This document shows, piece after piece, positions 32,952-44,609 of a stretch of 64,000 nt of DNA. Every line of letters starts with the position of its first letter. The first letter of the stretch is position 1. The DNA lies in contig CP145425.1 in NCBI GenBank assembly GCA_036867785.1, positions 677,058 through 741,057 on the forward strand. The letters run 5' to 3'. Origin of the DNA: Plasmodiophora brassicae (taxonomy: Eukaryota; Endomyxa: Phytomyxea; Phytomyxea; Plasmodiophorida). Both the position numbers and the translations under genes were made by a program. Below the pieces are notes generated by a model. It saw only the letters and a program-made list of their open reading frames with translations. It was not told where the DNA came from and ran no database searches.

Positions 32952-35900
32952 TCATGGCATGTGCAGGCGGACGTAGGCCCGCGGGATGTACCCTCGGCGA
33001 CCGTCGGCGGCGCAGGCGAAGCCCCAGCCCTCGTCCGTGTCCCGGTACCGGTCGAACAGGTCGCCGGCCGCGAACGACAGCTCGCCGTTCTTGGCGTCGC
33101 CGACGAAGTCGTACAGCGCCTCGTAGACGGGCGATGTGTCGTACGATGCCGCCGTGGTGGCACCTGTCGATGTCATCGTCGTCGTCGTCGTCGTCGTCCC
33201 GTCCGTGTACCTGTCGGCCTTCTTGGTGAACGTCGTCGCCATGTCGCTGAGCAGGTCCTCCCAGGGCGACCGGCACGACGTCGTCGTGTCCTGCGGGGCG
33301 TCGGCGGCGGCGCTGGACGTCGCCACCGACGACCGGGTGACGATGGAGGTCCACCAGGGGTCGTCCGCCGGCACCTTGTAGCCCGAGCGCCCGGACGACG
33401 ATGACGACAATGATTGTGGCAGGCGCGTCGACGTCACCTGGGAGGCGGTCCTGTAGGGCGTGCCGGCCCGGCGGGCGTCGCCCCCGCTGCTGCCCTGCAT
33501 CATGGAGATCATCGACACGGGGATGTCGTTCGCCGGCACCGCCTCCTCCTGCGCCTTCCGGTACTGCGTCGCGAGGATGTTCAGCTGGTAGACGATCGCC
33601 AGCAGCGCCGCCGCCGCGTCCAGCGTCAGGAACGCGGGTTCGGCGACGGCGACCTGGGCCCTGTACGACGCCGGCCATGCGAGCGACCAGGTCCAGAGCA
33701 GCGACGACCCGAGCAGGACCAGGCCCATGGCGGTCGTCAGCCTGCGGACGAACGCGGCGATCCGCATGTACCTGCAGCAGCAGAACGTCAGCTCGCTGGG
33801 TCGACGACGACGATGACGCGCGCGCGCGCTCGTCCGTTACGAGTTGGCCCTGGTGGACGCCTTCCCGACGGTGGCGAACTGGACGGCGAGGCCCGTGGCG
33901 ATCGTGCCGCCCGTGACGGGGATGACCAGGGCGACGGCGGCGGTGGACGCGCAGACGACGGCGGCGGCCAGCGTGTCCAGGGCGGGCAGGCGCAGCGCGT
34001 ACCCGAGGACGAGCAGCGGGCCGGGCGAGACGGCGACCAGGGCGACGGTCAGGCGCAGCGTCCAGGCGATGGCCCGCAGGGTCGCCAGGTGCCCCGGCGT
34101 GTACCGCCCGGCCATGTCCTCGACGCTGGCCCAGATCGTGGCCAGCAGGGCGATCAGGTAGGCGAACGCGGCGAACTGGATCGACTGGGTTAGGGCGGCC
34201 AGCGCCCTGGCCACGTACGGGCCGACGTCGGGCACGGCCGCCGCTTGCACCAGCAGCAGCAGCAGGCGCAGGGCCGACCGCCCGACAACCAGCGCGTTCA
34301 TGACGCGGAACGAGCGCAGGGCGCTGCGGTTGGCGATCAGGCGCGGGGCGGCGACGGCGCAGGCCAGGGCGGTCGCCAGGGTCGCGCAGGCCACGGCCGA
34401 GAACGCGATCGAGACGGGCGCGCCCAGCGTGGCGTCGTCGCCGGGCGACGGGCGCTCCACCAGGACGAAGTCGGTGAGGTGCGTGCAGGCGCAGGCCAGC
34501 GGCGGGCCGGCGACGACGGTGCACCCGGCGCCGCTCATCGTCGTGCGGTCGGCGCTGAGCCACATGCAGGCGACGTTGCCGGGCGTCATGCGCTCCGACA
34601 CGACCGGCATCACCATGGTGACCGGGTCGGGCAGGTTGGTCACGGCGGCCGGCGACGACGACCCGTTCGCGTACACGCTGACCGACAGGATGCCCGTACC
34701 CGCCCACGACGTCGACACGACGCCCAGCGACACGCCCGCGTACCGCGCTCGCAGCGCCAGCGGCACGTCCACCCGGCACGAGGTCGCACACGACGCCGAC
34801 GCCGCCGCCGGCGCGTACGCGTCCACCCGGTACGCCTGGACGACGAACGCGCTGGTGCGTATCGGGGCGCGGCACGATCGGGTGCACTGCGACGCCGTGT
34901 CGACGTCGTTCAGCGTGTCGACCGCGACCCGCTCCACGACCGCCTGCAGAGCGCGTCAGTGAGCAACACGCTCGTCATTCGCCCGATGTACCGCACCTGG
35001 GCGGCGCGCGGCACCTCGCCCTCCCTGCTCAGGACGCGCAGGCAGGACGCCGTCGTCAGCGACGTGGCCATGCGGGCCGACGCGCTCAGCGGCGCCGCCC
35101 AGCCGCTGATGAACGCGTGGACGGCGTCCAGGGCGGCGCTGGCCATCGGCCGCGTGATCAGGTCGTCGTCGTCATGATCGTTGTCGTCGTCGTCGTGCGC
35201 GATCATGGCCAGGGCCCAGGCGGCCGCCGTGGTCGCGTCCGGCGTCAGGGTCGTGGTCGTCGTCAGTCGGGGTGCCACCAGGCCCAGCAGGCGCAGGCGC
35301 GTCGCCGTCGCCGCCTGCGTCGGCACGGCGTTCATCAGGGACGCGGCCGCACAGGCCACGTCGACCTCGCTCATGTCGGGCAGGGACAGGCGCTGCGCGA
35401 CCAGGTCGGCCACGTCGACGGGCGCCGCCGGCGGTCGCACGACGACGGTGACGGGGGCGGCGGTCGCGCACGATCGCTGCCCGGCGCCCGGCGTCGTCGT
35501 CGCCGCCAGCACGGCCGTGATGTTCAGCGCGTACCCGTTGGACGCGTCGCCGACCGGCAGGACGGTCTGCAGGCGCGCCAGGCAGGCGCCGTCGCCCAGG
35601 GCGCTCGGGTACGCGCCGCCCCGCATCATCGCGTAGAACACGGCGCACGACGTCGACGACGACGACGGCACCGACAGGGTCACCGTGTCGACCAGCGCCG
35701 TGATCGGCCGGCCGGCGGGCGCCGCCACCACCACCGATGCGGACGCGGCCGGCCAGGCCGACGGCGCCGTCGTCACCGACGTCTGCGCCCGGTGCACGGC
35801 GCCGCCGAGCGTCAGCGTCACCGTGAACGTGTACGTGCGGGCGCCGGCGCGCAGGGCGCAGGGTGCCAGGCGCAACTCGGCGTCGGACAGCGACGTCAGG

Positions 35901-38900
35901 ACGGCGATCGATCCGGGGTCGCCCGCCGCCACGTCGTCGTCGTCGTCGTGGATCGACCAGCGCAGCGTGTCGCGGTCTAGGTCGAAGGCGGCGGCGGCGG
36001 CCGGCGACAGCACCGCCGTCAGGATCAGCGTCTGCGCCACGTCGATCGGGGCGTGCGGCGCCGCCGGGCCCTGGATCGAGACGGGCGGGGCGACGGTGCT
36101 CGGTGCCGCCGGCGACGTGCTCCGACGCGGGCGACCGATCGACAACCGGGCCGACGACGAGGTCGGACGCTTGCCGGCCCGTCCCGACGTCGACGGCACC
36201 CGCACGGGTCTGCGCAACGTCGTCGTCGTCCTCGTCGGAAGGGACCGGGTGCTGGGCGCCGGGACGACCAGCATGGCCCGCACGGCGCTGTGCAACAAGG
36301 CGAAGTTGTCGGCGTCGGCGTCGAGGTCGTCGACGGCGAACCCGCCCAGGGCCATGACCTTGACGAAGGCGGCCTTGGCGGCGATGGACGCCGGGTTCTC
36401 GTACGAGACGACAATGCCGCTGCCCGCATTGTAGAGGAAGGCGGCCTGGCTGACCGGGTCCCACTGGTCGAGCCAGGCGCCCGGCGTCGCCGCCTGCCGC
36501 AGGGCGAGCAGGTCGCCGTACCGGTAGTGCTGGGCGACGTCGGTCGCCCCGGTGGCGTACGCGGACCCGGTCGCCGCGAACACGCCCGGGTAGAACGGGC
36601 CGGGGATGGGCGCCGACAGGTTCCAGGCGGCCCCGTACACGGGCAGGCCCAGGACCAGCTTGCAGTGCGGGACGCCCCAGTTCAGCAGCTGGACGACGTT
36701 CGCCTCGATCGAGTAGTACTCGGGCGACGCCGCGTTGAAGTGCAGCGGGTTCAGGTGCCCCGGCACGGGCGACCAGGTGCCCCTGCAGGCCGCCGTGCGG
36801 TCAGCGCGGGGCGCCTTAGCGGCGATGCACGGGGCCGCCGCGACGCGACGTACCACATCCACTCGTTGGCGTACTCGATAAAGTCGACGTGCGGGACGAT
36901 GGCGGGGAGGTCGTAGGCGGCGTACATGGTGTCGGCCTGGACGGTGACGGTCAGGGACAGGAGGGCGCCCGGGGGCATCTGCGCCCGGAACATCTGCATC
37001 AGGACGGGCAGCTGGGTGCGATCCGTCGGCAGGTGCGGGTCGTTCTGGTAACTGGCGCCCAGCATCGGGCTGTCTGCACCGGGGCGGAGGGGGCACCACG
37101 CGCACCGTCAGCGACCGCGGTGCACCCGGCGGCGCCGTACCCCGACTTACTCCAGTTGACGTTCAGGCCGTCGAACCCGTACTGCTGCATCATGGCGACG
37201 CAGGAGGACACGAAGGCGGACCGGCGACCGGCGTCGGAGACCAGCGAGCTGAACATGACGTTCTGGCCCAGCTGCAGGATCGTCGTCAGGTGCGGGTACT
37301 TGAGCTTCAGCCGGCGCAGCTGGTTCACGTCGCCGTGGTACGGGTCGCCCGTGTCGTTGCCGAGCGTGTTCGCCCCGAACACCCGCACGAGGTCGTTCAC
37401 GGGCGACGCGAACTGACACTGCCACGACGCGTTCGCCCCCGCCGACTCGTAGATGACGTGCGTCAGCAGCGAACCGTCGATGGCGGCGACCGGCAGGTAC
37501 GCGTCCTTGTAGCTCGCGTATCGCCCAATGACGCGCGTTGCTGTCTGCAGAGCGGGCGTCGCCATGCCTCCCGACGTCGAGCTCGCGCGGACGGGTGCGC
37601 ACGCACCCGGCGCCTGCCGCGCGTAACTCGGAACGGCGCCGCCCGACGGTACGTAGGCGGGCTGCCCGAGGCAGGGGGCCGAACCCTTCAACGCCACCTG
37701 CATGGCCGTCACGATGTCGAACGCGGACGTGTCGCCGCTCACGTCGGTGAATATGACGCCGCCCAGGTTGTTGGCCGCGATGTACGCCGCCTTGGCGGCC
37801 ATGGTCTGTGCCGACTCGACCGGAATCCAGACCAGCGACGACGGGTCGTACAGCACGCTGGCGTTGCTGCTCGCGTCCCAGACGACCGTGCAGGACGAGG
37901 GCGCGCCCGAACAGAGTTGCATGGCGTCCCGGTACCGGAACAGGCCGTTGTCAGTGGCCCCCGCTGTGTACGTCGTCCCGGGGGCGAACAGCGCCGGGAA
38001 CGACGCGGGGACGTTCGACGTCAGCTTCCACGCCGGATACGATAGCGGCACGCCCAGGATGAACTTGCAGGGCGGGACGCCGGCCGCCAGCGCCTGCACG
38101 ACCAGGCCGTCGACCGTGTCGGAGCTGGGCGACCCGACCGTGAAGAACAGGTTGGCGTAATGCGCCGTCGACGTCGACCAGGTGCCGTACAGGCCGAACG
38201 TGTCGGCATGGATCCAGTCGACCTGGTTGGCGATGCCGGCCAGGTCGTACCTGGGGTACAGCGTGCCCGCGTTGAAGTTCACGTTCGCCGTCAGTAGCAG
38301 GCCTGGGTCTTCCGTCCGGAACGCCGCCAGCAGCAACGGCAGGTTGGCCTTATCGGCCGGGCTGTGCACGTTCATCCAGGCGCCGCCCATCACTGGGTAC
38401 TCTGTGGACAGACAGACAGGCACGTGAGATGGCTGCATCACGTGCATTACGCGCGCGAACAGGTGAAGGTCAACGTACGCCAGCGGATCTCGACGCCATC
38501 GAACCCGTAGTACCGCGCCAGTTGCGTGCACGACGACGCCAGAAGATGGCGACCGGCATCGCTGGCGGCGATTACACTGACGTTCGTCGAGAAGGAATAC
38601 CCGCCAATGGAGACGAGCGTCCGTAGTCGTCCGGCATTGCCGGCCTGCTGCTTCAGGAGGCGCAGCTGGTAGAAGTTGCCCCTGTACGGCGTGGCAGCGT
38701 TCGTGTCGTCACCCAGGGCATTCGACCCAAACGTCTGCTGGGTATCGAACCAGGCGTTGTCCACGGCGCAGCGCCCTTCGACGATGTCGAACCCTTGGTA
38801 GACGATTTCGGTGAACAGGGCGCCGTTGATGCTGGCGATGGGCAGCACAGACGTCTTGTAGTTGAGGACAAATCCGATAATGTGGCTGGTCGTACCGGGG

Positions 38901-39016
38901 CCGGTCGCCGAGATCGAACAGTTCATGCACGGTTGCGGTGGTACGGCGGCGGCGTGAGTGTGTGTCACGACGCCGGCAAGGACGTAAGCAAGCAGCGAGC
39001 TGTGCCAACGCCACAT
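32952..39016 (-). CDS. Giant receptor: two inactive GH18 (chitinase-like) domains - REJ-like - GPS - 7TM - SH3
   Basis: Six exons, 38479-39016, 37151-38401, 36854-37073, 34997-36782, 33841-34943, 32952-33771; all joins keep frame (1905 residues). Signal peptide MWRWHSSLLAYVLAGVVTH. GH18 domain 1 (~35-440) has LVSIGGYSFSTN and the active-site strand YGFDGVEIRWQYP; domain 2 (~470-825) has LQLGQN and YGFDGLNVNWNSP. The GH18 motif DxxDxDxE is DGVEIRWQ and DGLNVNWN, so the catalytic Glu is Gln and Asn. Next is a Ser/Arg linker, an REJ/PKD-like beta region (~870-1150), a GPS motif (CMWL...GC...CACTHLTDF, cleavage expected at HL/T, ~1422), about seven hydrophobic helices (~1440-1700), a Ser/Thr-rich tail and an SH3 domain as the last ~60 residues (ALYDFVGDAKNGELSFAAGD, then EGWGFA and GYIPRAYV). 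Likely plasma-membrane receptor sensing a glycan; function is inferred. Confidence 0.85.
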
Positions 39017-39798
39017 GATATTACATGGAGTAGGGTAAGCGTAAGTGATCACATAGGTCGGTACCCTGGGCTTGATCGACACAGACACAGCAGTCCAGTA
39101 CAGGACAGTCACGTTGAGATGGACAGTCGGCTGCAGGGGCGCGCGCGCGTACGTGTTGGTCTACGTACAATTATTACGACTAAGCAATAGTACGCTGTAA
39201 AACAGAAACAGCATCTTAATTATGTTGGGGTCCGTTCTTCCCGACAGGGCGCCCCGGGTTACGGATTAGAGCCTGGGAACCGGCAGCGTGCTACAGGAAC
39301 GTCGGCCCTGCAATCGATGTGCGTTCCCCCTGCGTACATGCACGATCGTGACGTCGGTCGTCTAGGGATCCCGTTTCTGGAACGAGTATAACGTGATGAT
39401 AATTAGATATCATATCGCACGCGCATCGAAAATCGAGCTGTTGGACTGCAATGGGCATCAAGCTGTAACCATCCGCACGTCTGGACCGCTTGGCGCTTGA
39501 AGCCCGACGATGCGGTTGCCCTAACAATGCACTGTATCGGACTGAAATGGGGCAGTCAAGGGATCGAAGCGAAGTTCCGCTCATCGAAATCCATTTCAGT
39601 CCGATACAGCAGTGCCTGCTCGAGCAGTACACCTCAGCAGAAAGTGAAGGACAATTCGTCCTACAGAAGCTGGTCAGCAAGAAACGGAGACGACGACCCC
39701 TCTAGACTGTGACGATAAATATAGGCCGCCGCCCTCAAGAGTACGAATCGGTGCCCGACAGAATGCCAGCGCAGACGTCGCCGTAGTTTGGTTTCAGA
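39017..39798. other. Intergenic, receptor promoter side; AT content rises
   Basis: 782 bases without a recognisable gene. Base composition becomes less GC-rich than in the genes to the left. It contains the inverted repeat listed separately and presumably the receptor promoter. Confidence 0.5.
39529..39615. repeat. Inverted repeat (22-25-bp arms)
   Basis: Left arm 39529-39550 (GCACTGTATCGGACTGAAAT and two more bases) is complementary to right arm 39591-39615, with a 2-3-base insertion in the right arm and a 40-base spacer. It could be a hairpin or a small inverted duplication. No flanking target-site duplication was identified. Confidence 0.8.
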
Positions 39799-41040
39799 AT
39801 GTTCCCGGTCAAGGGCGGCTATCAGCTGTTCCTGACAATATGTATGCCTCTCTGCAGGGCTGAATTGATCGTCTGCTTCGCCGCCGCCCTGGACATTGGT
39901 TTCGTTGCCCCGTCCTCCTTCAGGCAGGGCGGTCTGAGCAGTGTCCAAAATGCCCGGTACCCTGCGAAAGACGACGACTACCGAGCAAATGCGTTCTTGA
40001 TGCCGCCATCATCCGTGGCGAAACCCACGTACAACTTGTCGAAAGTCATCTGTGAAGACCTGCGCGCTAGCGCTGACCTAGGCGACATCTCGACCGGCTC
40101 TCCTCTCGATATGGTTACCGAACCTGCACTGCATGATGCAATCGCTGATGCCATCAGCTACTATTGCATCGACATCCACGCTGACGACCGGATCGCGAAG
40201 AATGTCTACCTGGAGTGCCTCGATGGCGGTCGGAGTACTGAGGGTGGATGTGGATATGACTGGTTTGAAGAAGGGGCGTCCCCACGTGCTGATCATGTGA
40301 AGGAACAGACGTCATCACCAACGCCAGCTACAGCCGAAACTGCTCGTAGCCAAGGGCGTTGCTCAACCGGATGCGCCCTGCAGAGCGCTGTCCTGAAGCC
40401 GAAGCCATCCCGATGCCTAGACGGTAGCAGCGCGTCAAGGAAAGTGCAGTGCTTCATTAACGGTATCAGTAGTGACACGGCTAAACAACGTCTCTGGCCG
40501 AGGTCGAGGATCCGCAAAGGGCTCTCTACTGTGGAACAAACTTTGCCAACGGCGCTGCTCGTTATGCGCCTGCGCGAAACAGGATGTGCCATTGCGACGT
40601 CTAAGAATCGCCTTGCGCGCTCTCTGTTACGGAAAGCGCTCGAGTTTACCAAATGGCATCCCATGAAGACCGCTGTCACTGGGGGCTTCTTTGCTGCGAC
40701 ACTTAAGGCTGTTCGGAACTCTCCGGTATCACCAACATCTCACATATCGACCTTCCGGAAAGTCGGCATCATTATCGCTGGGACGATCGGTATCGGTGTC
40801 GGTGCAGCAGGCGTTATCCACGGCGCCAAATTTGTTAAGGCGAAGAACGTGAAGGTGGGCGTCAACAAGGCTATCGCCAAGGCCGTTGCAACCTTGAAGA
40901 TCCTCTCACGTAAGCAGGGCTTACCGAAGCAGGATACGGTTGCTTCCTCCAACGAGGCTCTTACAACGACTACCGCGCCCCGCGTTACTGTATCAGCAGC
41001 CCTTGCAGTTATCGGTGCTGTCGTAGCGACTTGTTGGTGA
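39799..41040 (+). CDS. Unrecognised 413-residue membrane-associated protein
   Basis: Single long open frame. No family recognised. N-terminal ~40 residues contain a hydrophobic stretch (YQLFLTICMPLCRAELIVCF) that could be a signal. The middle is acidic to mixed with several Cys. The C-terminal part has a Gly/Ile-rich TM-like helix (VGIIIAGTIGIGVGAAGVIH, ~residues 317-336) and a final hydrophobic helix (AALAVIGAVVATCW) running to the stop. Base and codon use is less GC-biased than the genes to its left, so it may be young, lineage-specific or transferred. The frame length in this composition makes coding likely but not certain. Confidence 0.5.
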   Translation: MFPVKGGYQLFLTICMPLCRAELIVCFAAALDIGFVAPSSFRQGGLSSVQNARYPAKDDDYRANAFLMPPSSVAKPTYNLSKVICEDLRASADLGDISTGSPLDMVTEPALHDAIADAISYYCIDIHADDRIAKNVYLECLDGGRSTEGGCGYDWFEEGASPRADHVKEQTSSPTPATAETARSQGRCSTGCALQSAVLKPKPSRCLDGSSASRKVQCFINGISSDTAKQRLWPRSRIRKGLSTVEQTLPTALLVMRLRETGCAIATSKNRLARSLLRKALEFTKWHPMKTAVTGGFFAATLKAVRNSPVSPTSHISTFRKVGIIIAGTIGIGVGAAGVIHGAKFVKAKNVKVGVNKAIAKAVATLKILSRKQGLPKQDTVASSNEALTTTTAPRVTVSAALAVIGAVVATCW

Positions 41041-41305
41041 GCTATGCATGTGCGATGCCAGGCACTAACGACCTGCCAATAATGCATGAACTGTTGACAC
41101 GTCTTCGTACGAATAAACAAATGTCTAAGCGCAGAAACGGGGGAAATCGTTGCCCTGACTCGTGCCGCGATCACGTTGTATCCTGATGGTTTTCCGTGGC
41201 ATGGGGAATTCCATAATTGACGGTTCCGACTCTATCCAAACGGCAACGTGGCATTCCTGCGTTAAGCAAAGCGAACCCTACCGCTAGTTTCTGCTACTAC
41301 TACTA
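41041..41305. other. Intergenic, no feature
   Basis: 265 bases between the unrecognised membrane protein and the oxidase fragment. A short (CTA)n run at 41291-41312 overlaps the 3' end of the oxidase frame. Nothing else is seen. Confidence 0.4.
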
Positions 41306-42087
41306 CTACGACAGGCCAACGACGGCGACCGCATAGCCGCCAATCATGGCCAGCACGGTCGCCAGCAACGAGTTGGCGGGCGGGATCCGATCAGCGGCGC
41401 CATTATTGCCGCCGCCGCTGCTGCTGCTGCTGGCGGCGACGTCGACGAGCGGGATGCTCTGCGGCCCGTTGAAGACGTTGGTCGGATCGGACGCGGCCTT
41501 GGCGCGCAGCAGGCGCTGGTAATTGTCGCGTCCCCAGTACGCGATCGCCCAGGCCGGGGCGGACCCGTCGGCGGGCACGTCCGTGCCCAGGTCCAGGTCG
41601 ATGTAGTTGACGTAGGCGCCGATCGTGTACGGGCGCAGGTCGGCGGCGAAGGCCGTCACCCAGGCGCGTGCGCGGGCGCCCCCGTTGTCGTTGGCGCCCG
41701 CCCATACGCCCTGGAACTGGACGCCATGCAGGGCGTTGCGATGGGCGAACGCCGTCGCGTCCGGCGCCACGTCGGCAATGGCGCCGCCGTTCGCGTCGAG
41801 CAGGACGTACGACCCGGCGGCGACGGGCGACGCCAGATGCGCCAGGAACGTCGCCATGCTTGTGGCGCCGGGCGCGAACGCCTCCACGACGTACGTCGAT
41901 TTCGCCTTGAACGGCGCCTGCGTCGGCGCGTCGCCGGGGCGCGCCGAGAGCGCCGACAGGGGCGTCGTCGGCCCCAGGCGCGCCATGACGATGGCGCTGC
42001 GTGCCCACGACATCTCGCGCAGGTCGACGGGCGCGCCGCCGCCCGCCAGCAGCAGCGCCGGCATGCCCCGCGCCAGCTCGGCGCCTG
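41306..42087 (-). pseudogene. C-terminal fragment of a berberine-bridge-type FAD oxidase, joined to LINE A
   Basis: The frame on the minus strand reads STYVVEAFAPGATSMATFLA, then AYVNYIDLDLG and WAIAYWGRDNYQRLLRAKAA, ending SDPTNVFNGPQSIP. This is the C-terminal BBE signature of FAD-linked oxidases (YxNYxD..., YYG.N..RL...K...DP.NVF...QSI). A C-terminal hydrophobic helix (LLATVLAMIGGYAVAVVGL) follows a Ser/Gly linker. The FAD-binding N-terminal two-thirds is absent: upstream of ~42087 the sequence is the 3' part of LINE A, in an apparently continuous but chimeric frame. So the gene was cut by insertion or recombination. Confidence 0.75.
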
Positions 42088-44609
42088 CTGGCGATCGCTC
42101 AGCCGAAACGTCGGGTCGCGCGGATCCGGCATCCGGCGAGGGTGCAGGCGAGCGGCTTCGCTGGCGGGCGGCGCCGTCAGACGGGCGTAGTCGTTCAGCT
42201 GAATGGCCACGTAGTCGATGGCGATCCCGGTGTCGGCCCTGTTGAAGTGTAGCGCCCGGATGCGCCAATCGATGATCGGTCTGAGCAGGCGCATTGAGTC
42301 AGTACATCGAGCGGCAATGTGGTACCGCGACAGGTTCTTGTCATTGCAGGCGCGGCACTGGGCGTTGGTGCCCGGGATGCGGTTTGTGACCCATGACGCC
42401 ACCGCGTATGCGTCGTTGCCCGAGTGGTACGCGGCCGGGAAGGGCAGGTTGTACGTCTGCAGCTGCAGGCGCATCAGCTTGCAGAACGCGTTGGCAGCGG
42501 TCCATGTGTGCAGCTCGAGCGCCTGCAGCAGTGCGTCTTGCCGATCGGGCAGGCGTGGGCGCTTTCGTGTCGGTCGGCTGGCCTCGACGTCGGCGAGTTC
42601 ATCGTTGTTACGCATCGCGCGTGCCTGTTCGCCGTTCCTGTAGATGGCCGTCGCATCCGCGTAGACCTTGCAGCCCTTCAGCATCATGTTGAATCGGCTG
42701 CGCGGGTTGCTGAGCGCCCAACGCGTGACGCGGACAAGGAACGGGACGCGATCGCCATCCTTGATCTGCTCCGACCACGTGACCTACTTGAACGCGAACC
42801 GGGCGCGCAGCTTGGCATGGCGGGCGGCGGCGGGCACGAGCCCAGCGTACCGGAGCATCAGGGACGAGCCGATGCGGCGGCGGTATCCACCGAAGAACAG
42901 GACGACGGCCGACTTCTGCAGCTGGTCGAGCTTCTTCAGTAGGCCGACGTGGCTGTTGCTGATCGCGAGCCTGTACTCGGCGCGCGAGCGGATCCAGGCG
43001 CCGACGACGCGCGTCTTTCGAACGATCGACAGGTGCTCCGTCCTGAACACGCCCGTCTGCATGATGCCAATCATCGCCTTCTCGGCCTTCGAGGTACGCG
43101 TCGTGAGCTGGGCACGGTGGTCGAGGCGGCCATTCTTCATGACGACGCCCAGGAAGCACACGGGCTTGTCGAGCTCGTCCTCCTCGACGACGCGGTTGCC
43201 GGCGATGGTCAGGGTGCGCGGTGCCGGTTGTGCAGCGGACGGCGACGCCCGCGGTCTGGATACGATCGACTTGGACGCGTTCCATTCGAGGTCGTGGCGC
43301 TGCGCGTACTCCTGACAGAGGTCCATCATGGCCTGGGCCATGTCGTCGGTGAACGTATGCAGGAGCGTGTCATCCGCGTAGAATTGGCACGGGACCGGCA
43401 TGTGGTCAAACATTGGGCACTCGTCGCCGAAACGCGACACGATCTGGTACGGTAGGTCGTCAATCAAAACATTGAACAGGTCGAGGGAGCCAATGGCGCC
43501 CTGGAAGAGGCCGACGGGCGCGGCGATCCGCTCGGAAAGCTGCCCGTCCAGGGCGATAATGAAGTGGCAGCCGTCAAACAAGGCTTGCAGGACGGCGATG
43601 AATGGGCCGGCAAACCGCGCCTCTGTAGCTTGTTGTAGACGTGGATGCGGCGGGCGCTATCGTACGCCTTCCTCATGTCGAGGAGGACCTCGATCAACGG
43701 CTTTCGTCGTGCCGCCCAGTGGGTGGTCAGCTCGTCGGCCACCCATAGAGCTTCGGGGACACCGATGCCTCGCCGAAATCCAACCTGGAGGAAGTGCATC
43801 TGCAGCCACCCCTTCAGGTGCATGTGCGTGATCAGACACGTCGCATATGCCTTCCGGAGGTGGGACTGCAGCGCAATGCCTCGCCAGTTCGACGGGTCTG
43901 CGGGTTCGGTGTTCCGTTTGTGCACGGGCACAACGAGCGCCGACCGCCATTCAGACGGCACAAGCTGCACAGTGTACAAGCAGGTGAACATGCAAGATAT
44001 CCAGGGGCCGGCGGCATCCGGATCACACTTCAGGAGGTCCATCGGTATGTTGTCCGGGCCGACCCCCTTCATCCACTCATGCCGCTTGATGATGGCGGTG
44101 ACGACAGCGGGACCGAACGCCTGGCGCTCCTCGTCGTCCAGGTCGGTGGAGAGACGCGGAGAACGCAGGCGCGGGCCGTCGTCCACGCCCGGCTTCTCAA
44201 AGACCGCTTTCCAGTGGTCAGTGAACTCCTCCATGGACGGCCGCTGGCTTGGCTTGAGCTGCGACGTCGCCGAGAAGATACGGCGCATGGAGCTCAGGTA
44301 GAAGCGGAGGTCGCACCGCTGCAGTGCTTTCCAGTCGGGGCGCATCGACGCTGAGTGGCCCCGCTTCGACGCAGAGCTAGACCAGCAGGCGATGTCCTCG
44401 AGGACGGCACGGAGAACGGCAGTACTATGGCGGTACAGGCTGTCGACGGCTTCCTGTAGGACGGCGACTGGTTGATCGAGCAGGTCGTCGAAGTCCAGCG
44501 TGGAGTCCATCCACAGGGATCGGACGTAGTTATAGGCCGGAGCCAGCAGCATCGACAGGGCAGGACGATCGTCAGGGTCGGCGAACCGATACGACGTGGT
44601 CGCTCGCAA
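42088..44609 (-). pseudogene. LINE A ORF2, reverse-transcriptase and C-terminal part (frameshifted)
   Basis: Three overlapping frames together cover the RT domain: SNWRGIALQSHLRKAYATCL, QVGFRRGIGVPEALWVADEL, VLLDMRKAYDS (catalytic Asp), DGQLSERIAAPVGLFQGAIG, and CQFYADDTLLHTF (YADD catalytic box). They are followed by the C-terminal CCHC and VASWVTNRIPG. Frame changes near 43520 and 42740 make it non-functional as it stands. Confidence 0.85.

Noticed and set aside
34910-37105. Reading the receptor as separate chitinase and GPCR genes
   Set aside because: No stop or promoter-like gap separates them. The GH18-2/REJ/GPS portion lies in one 1786-nt exon joined by frame-keeping introns.
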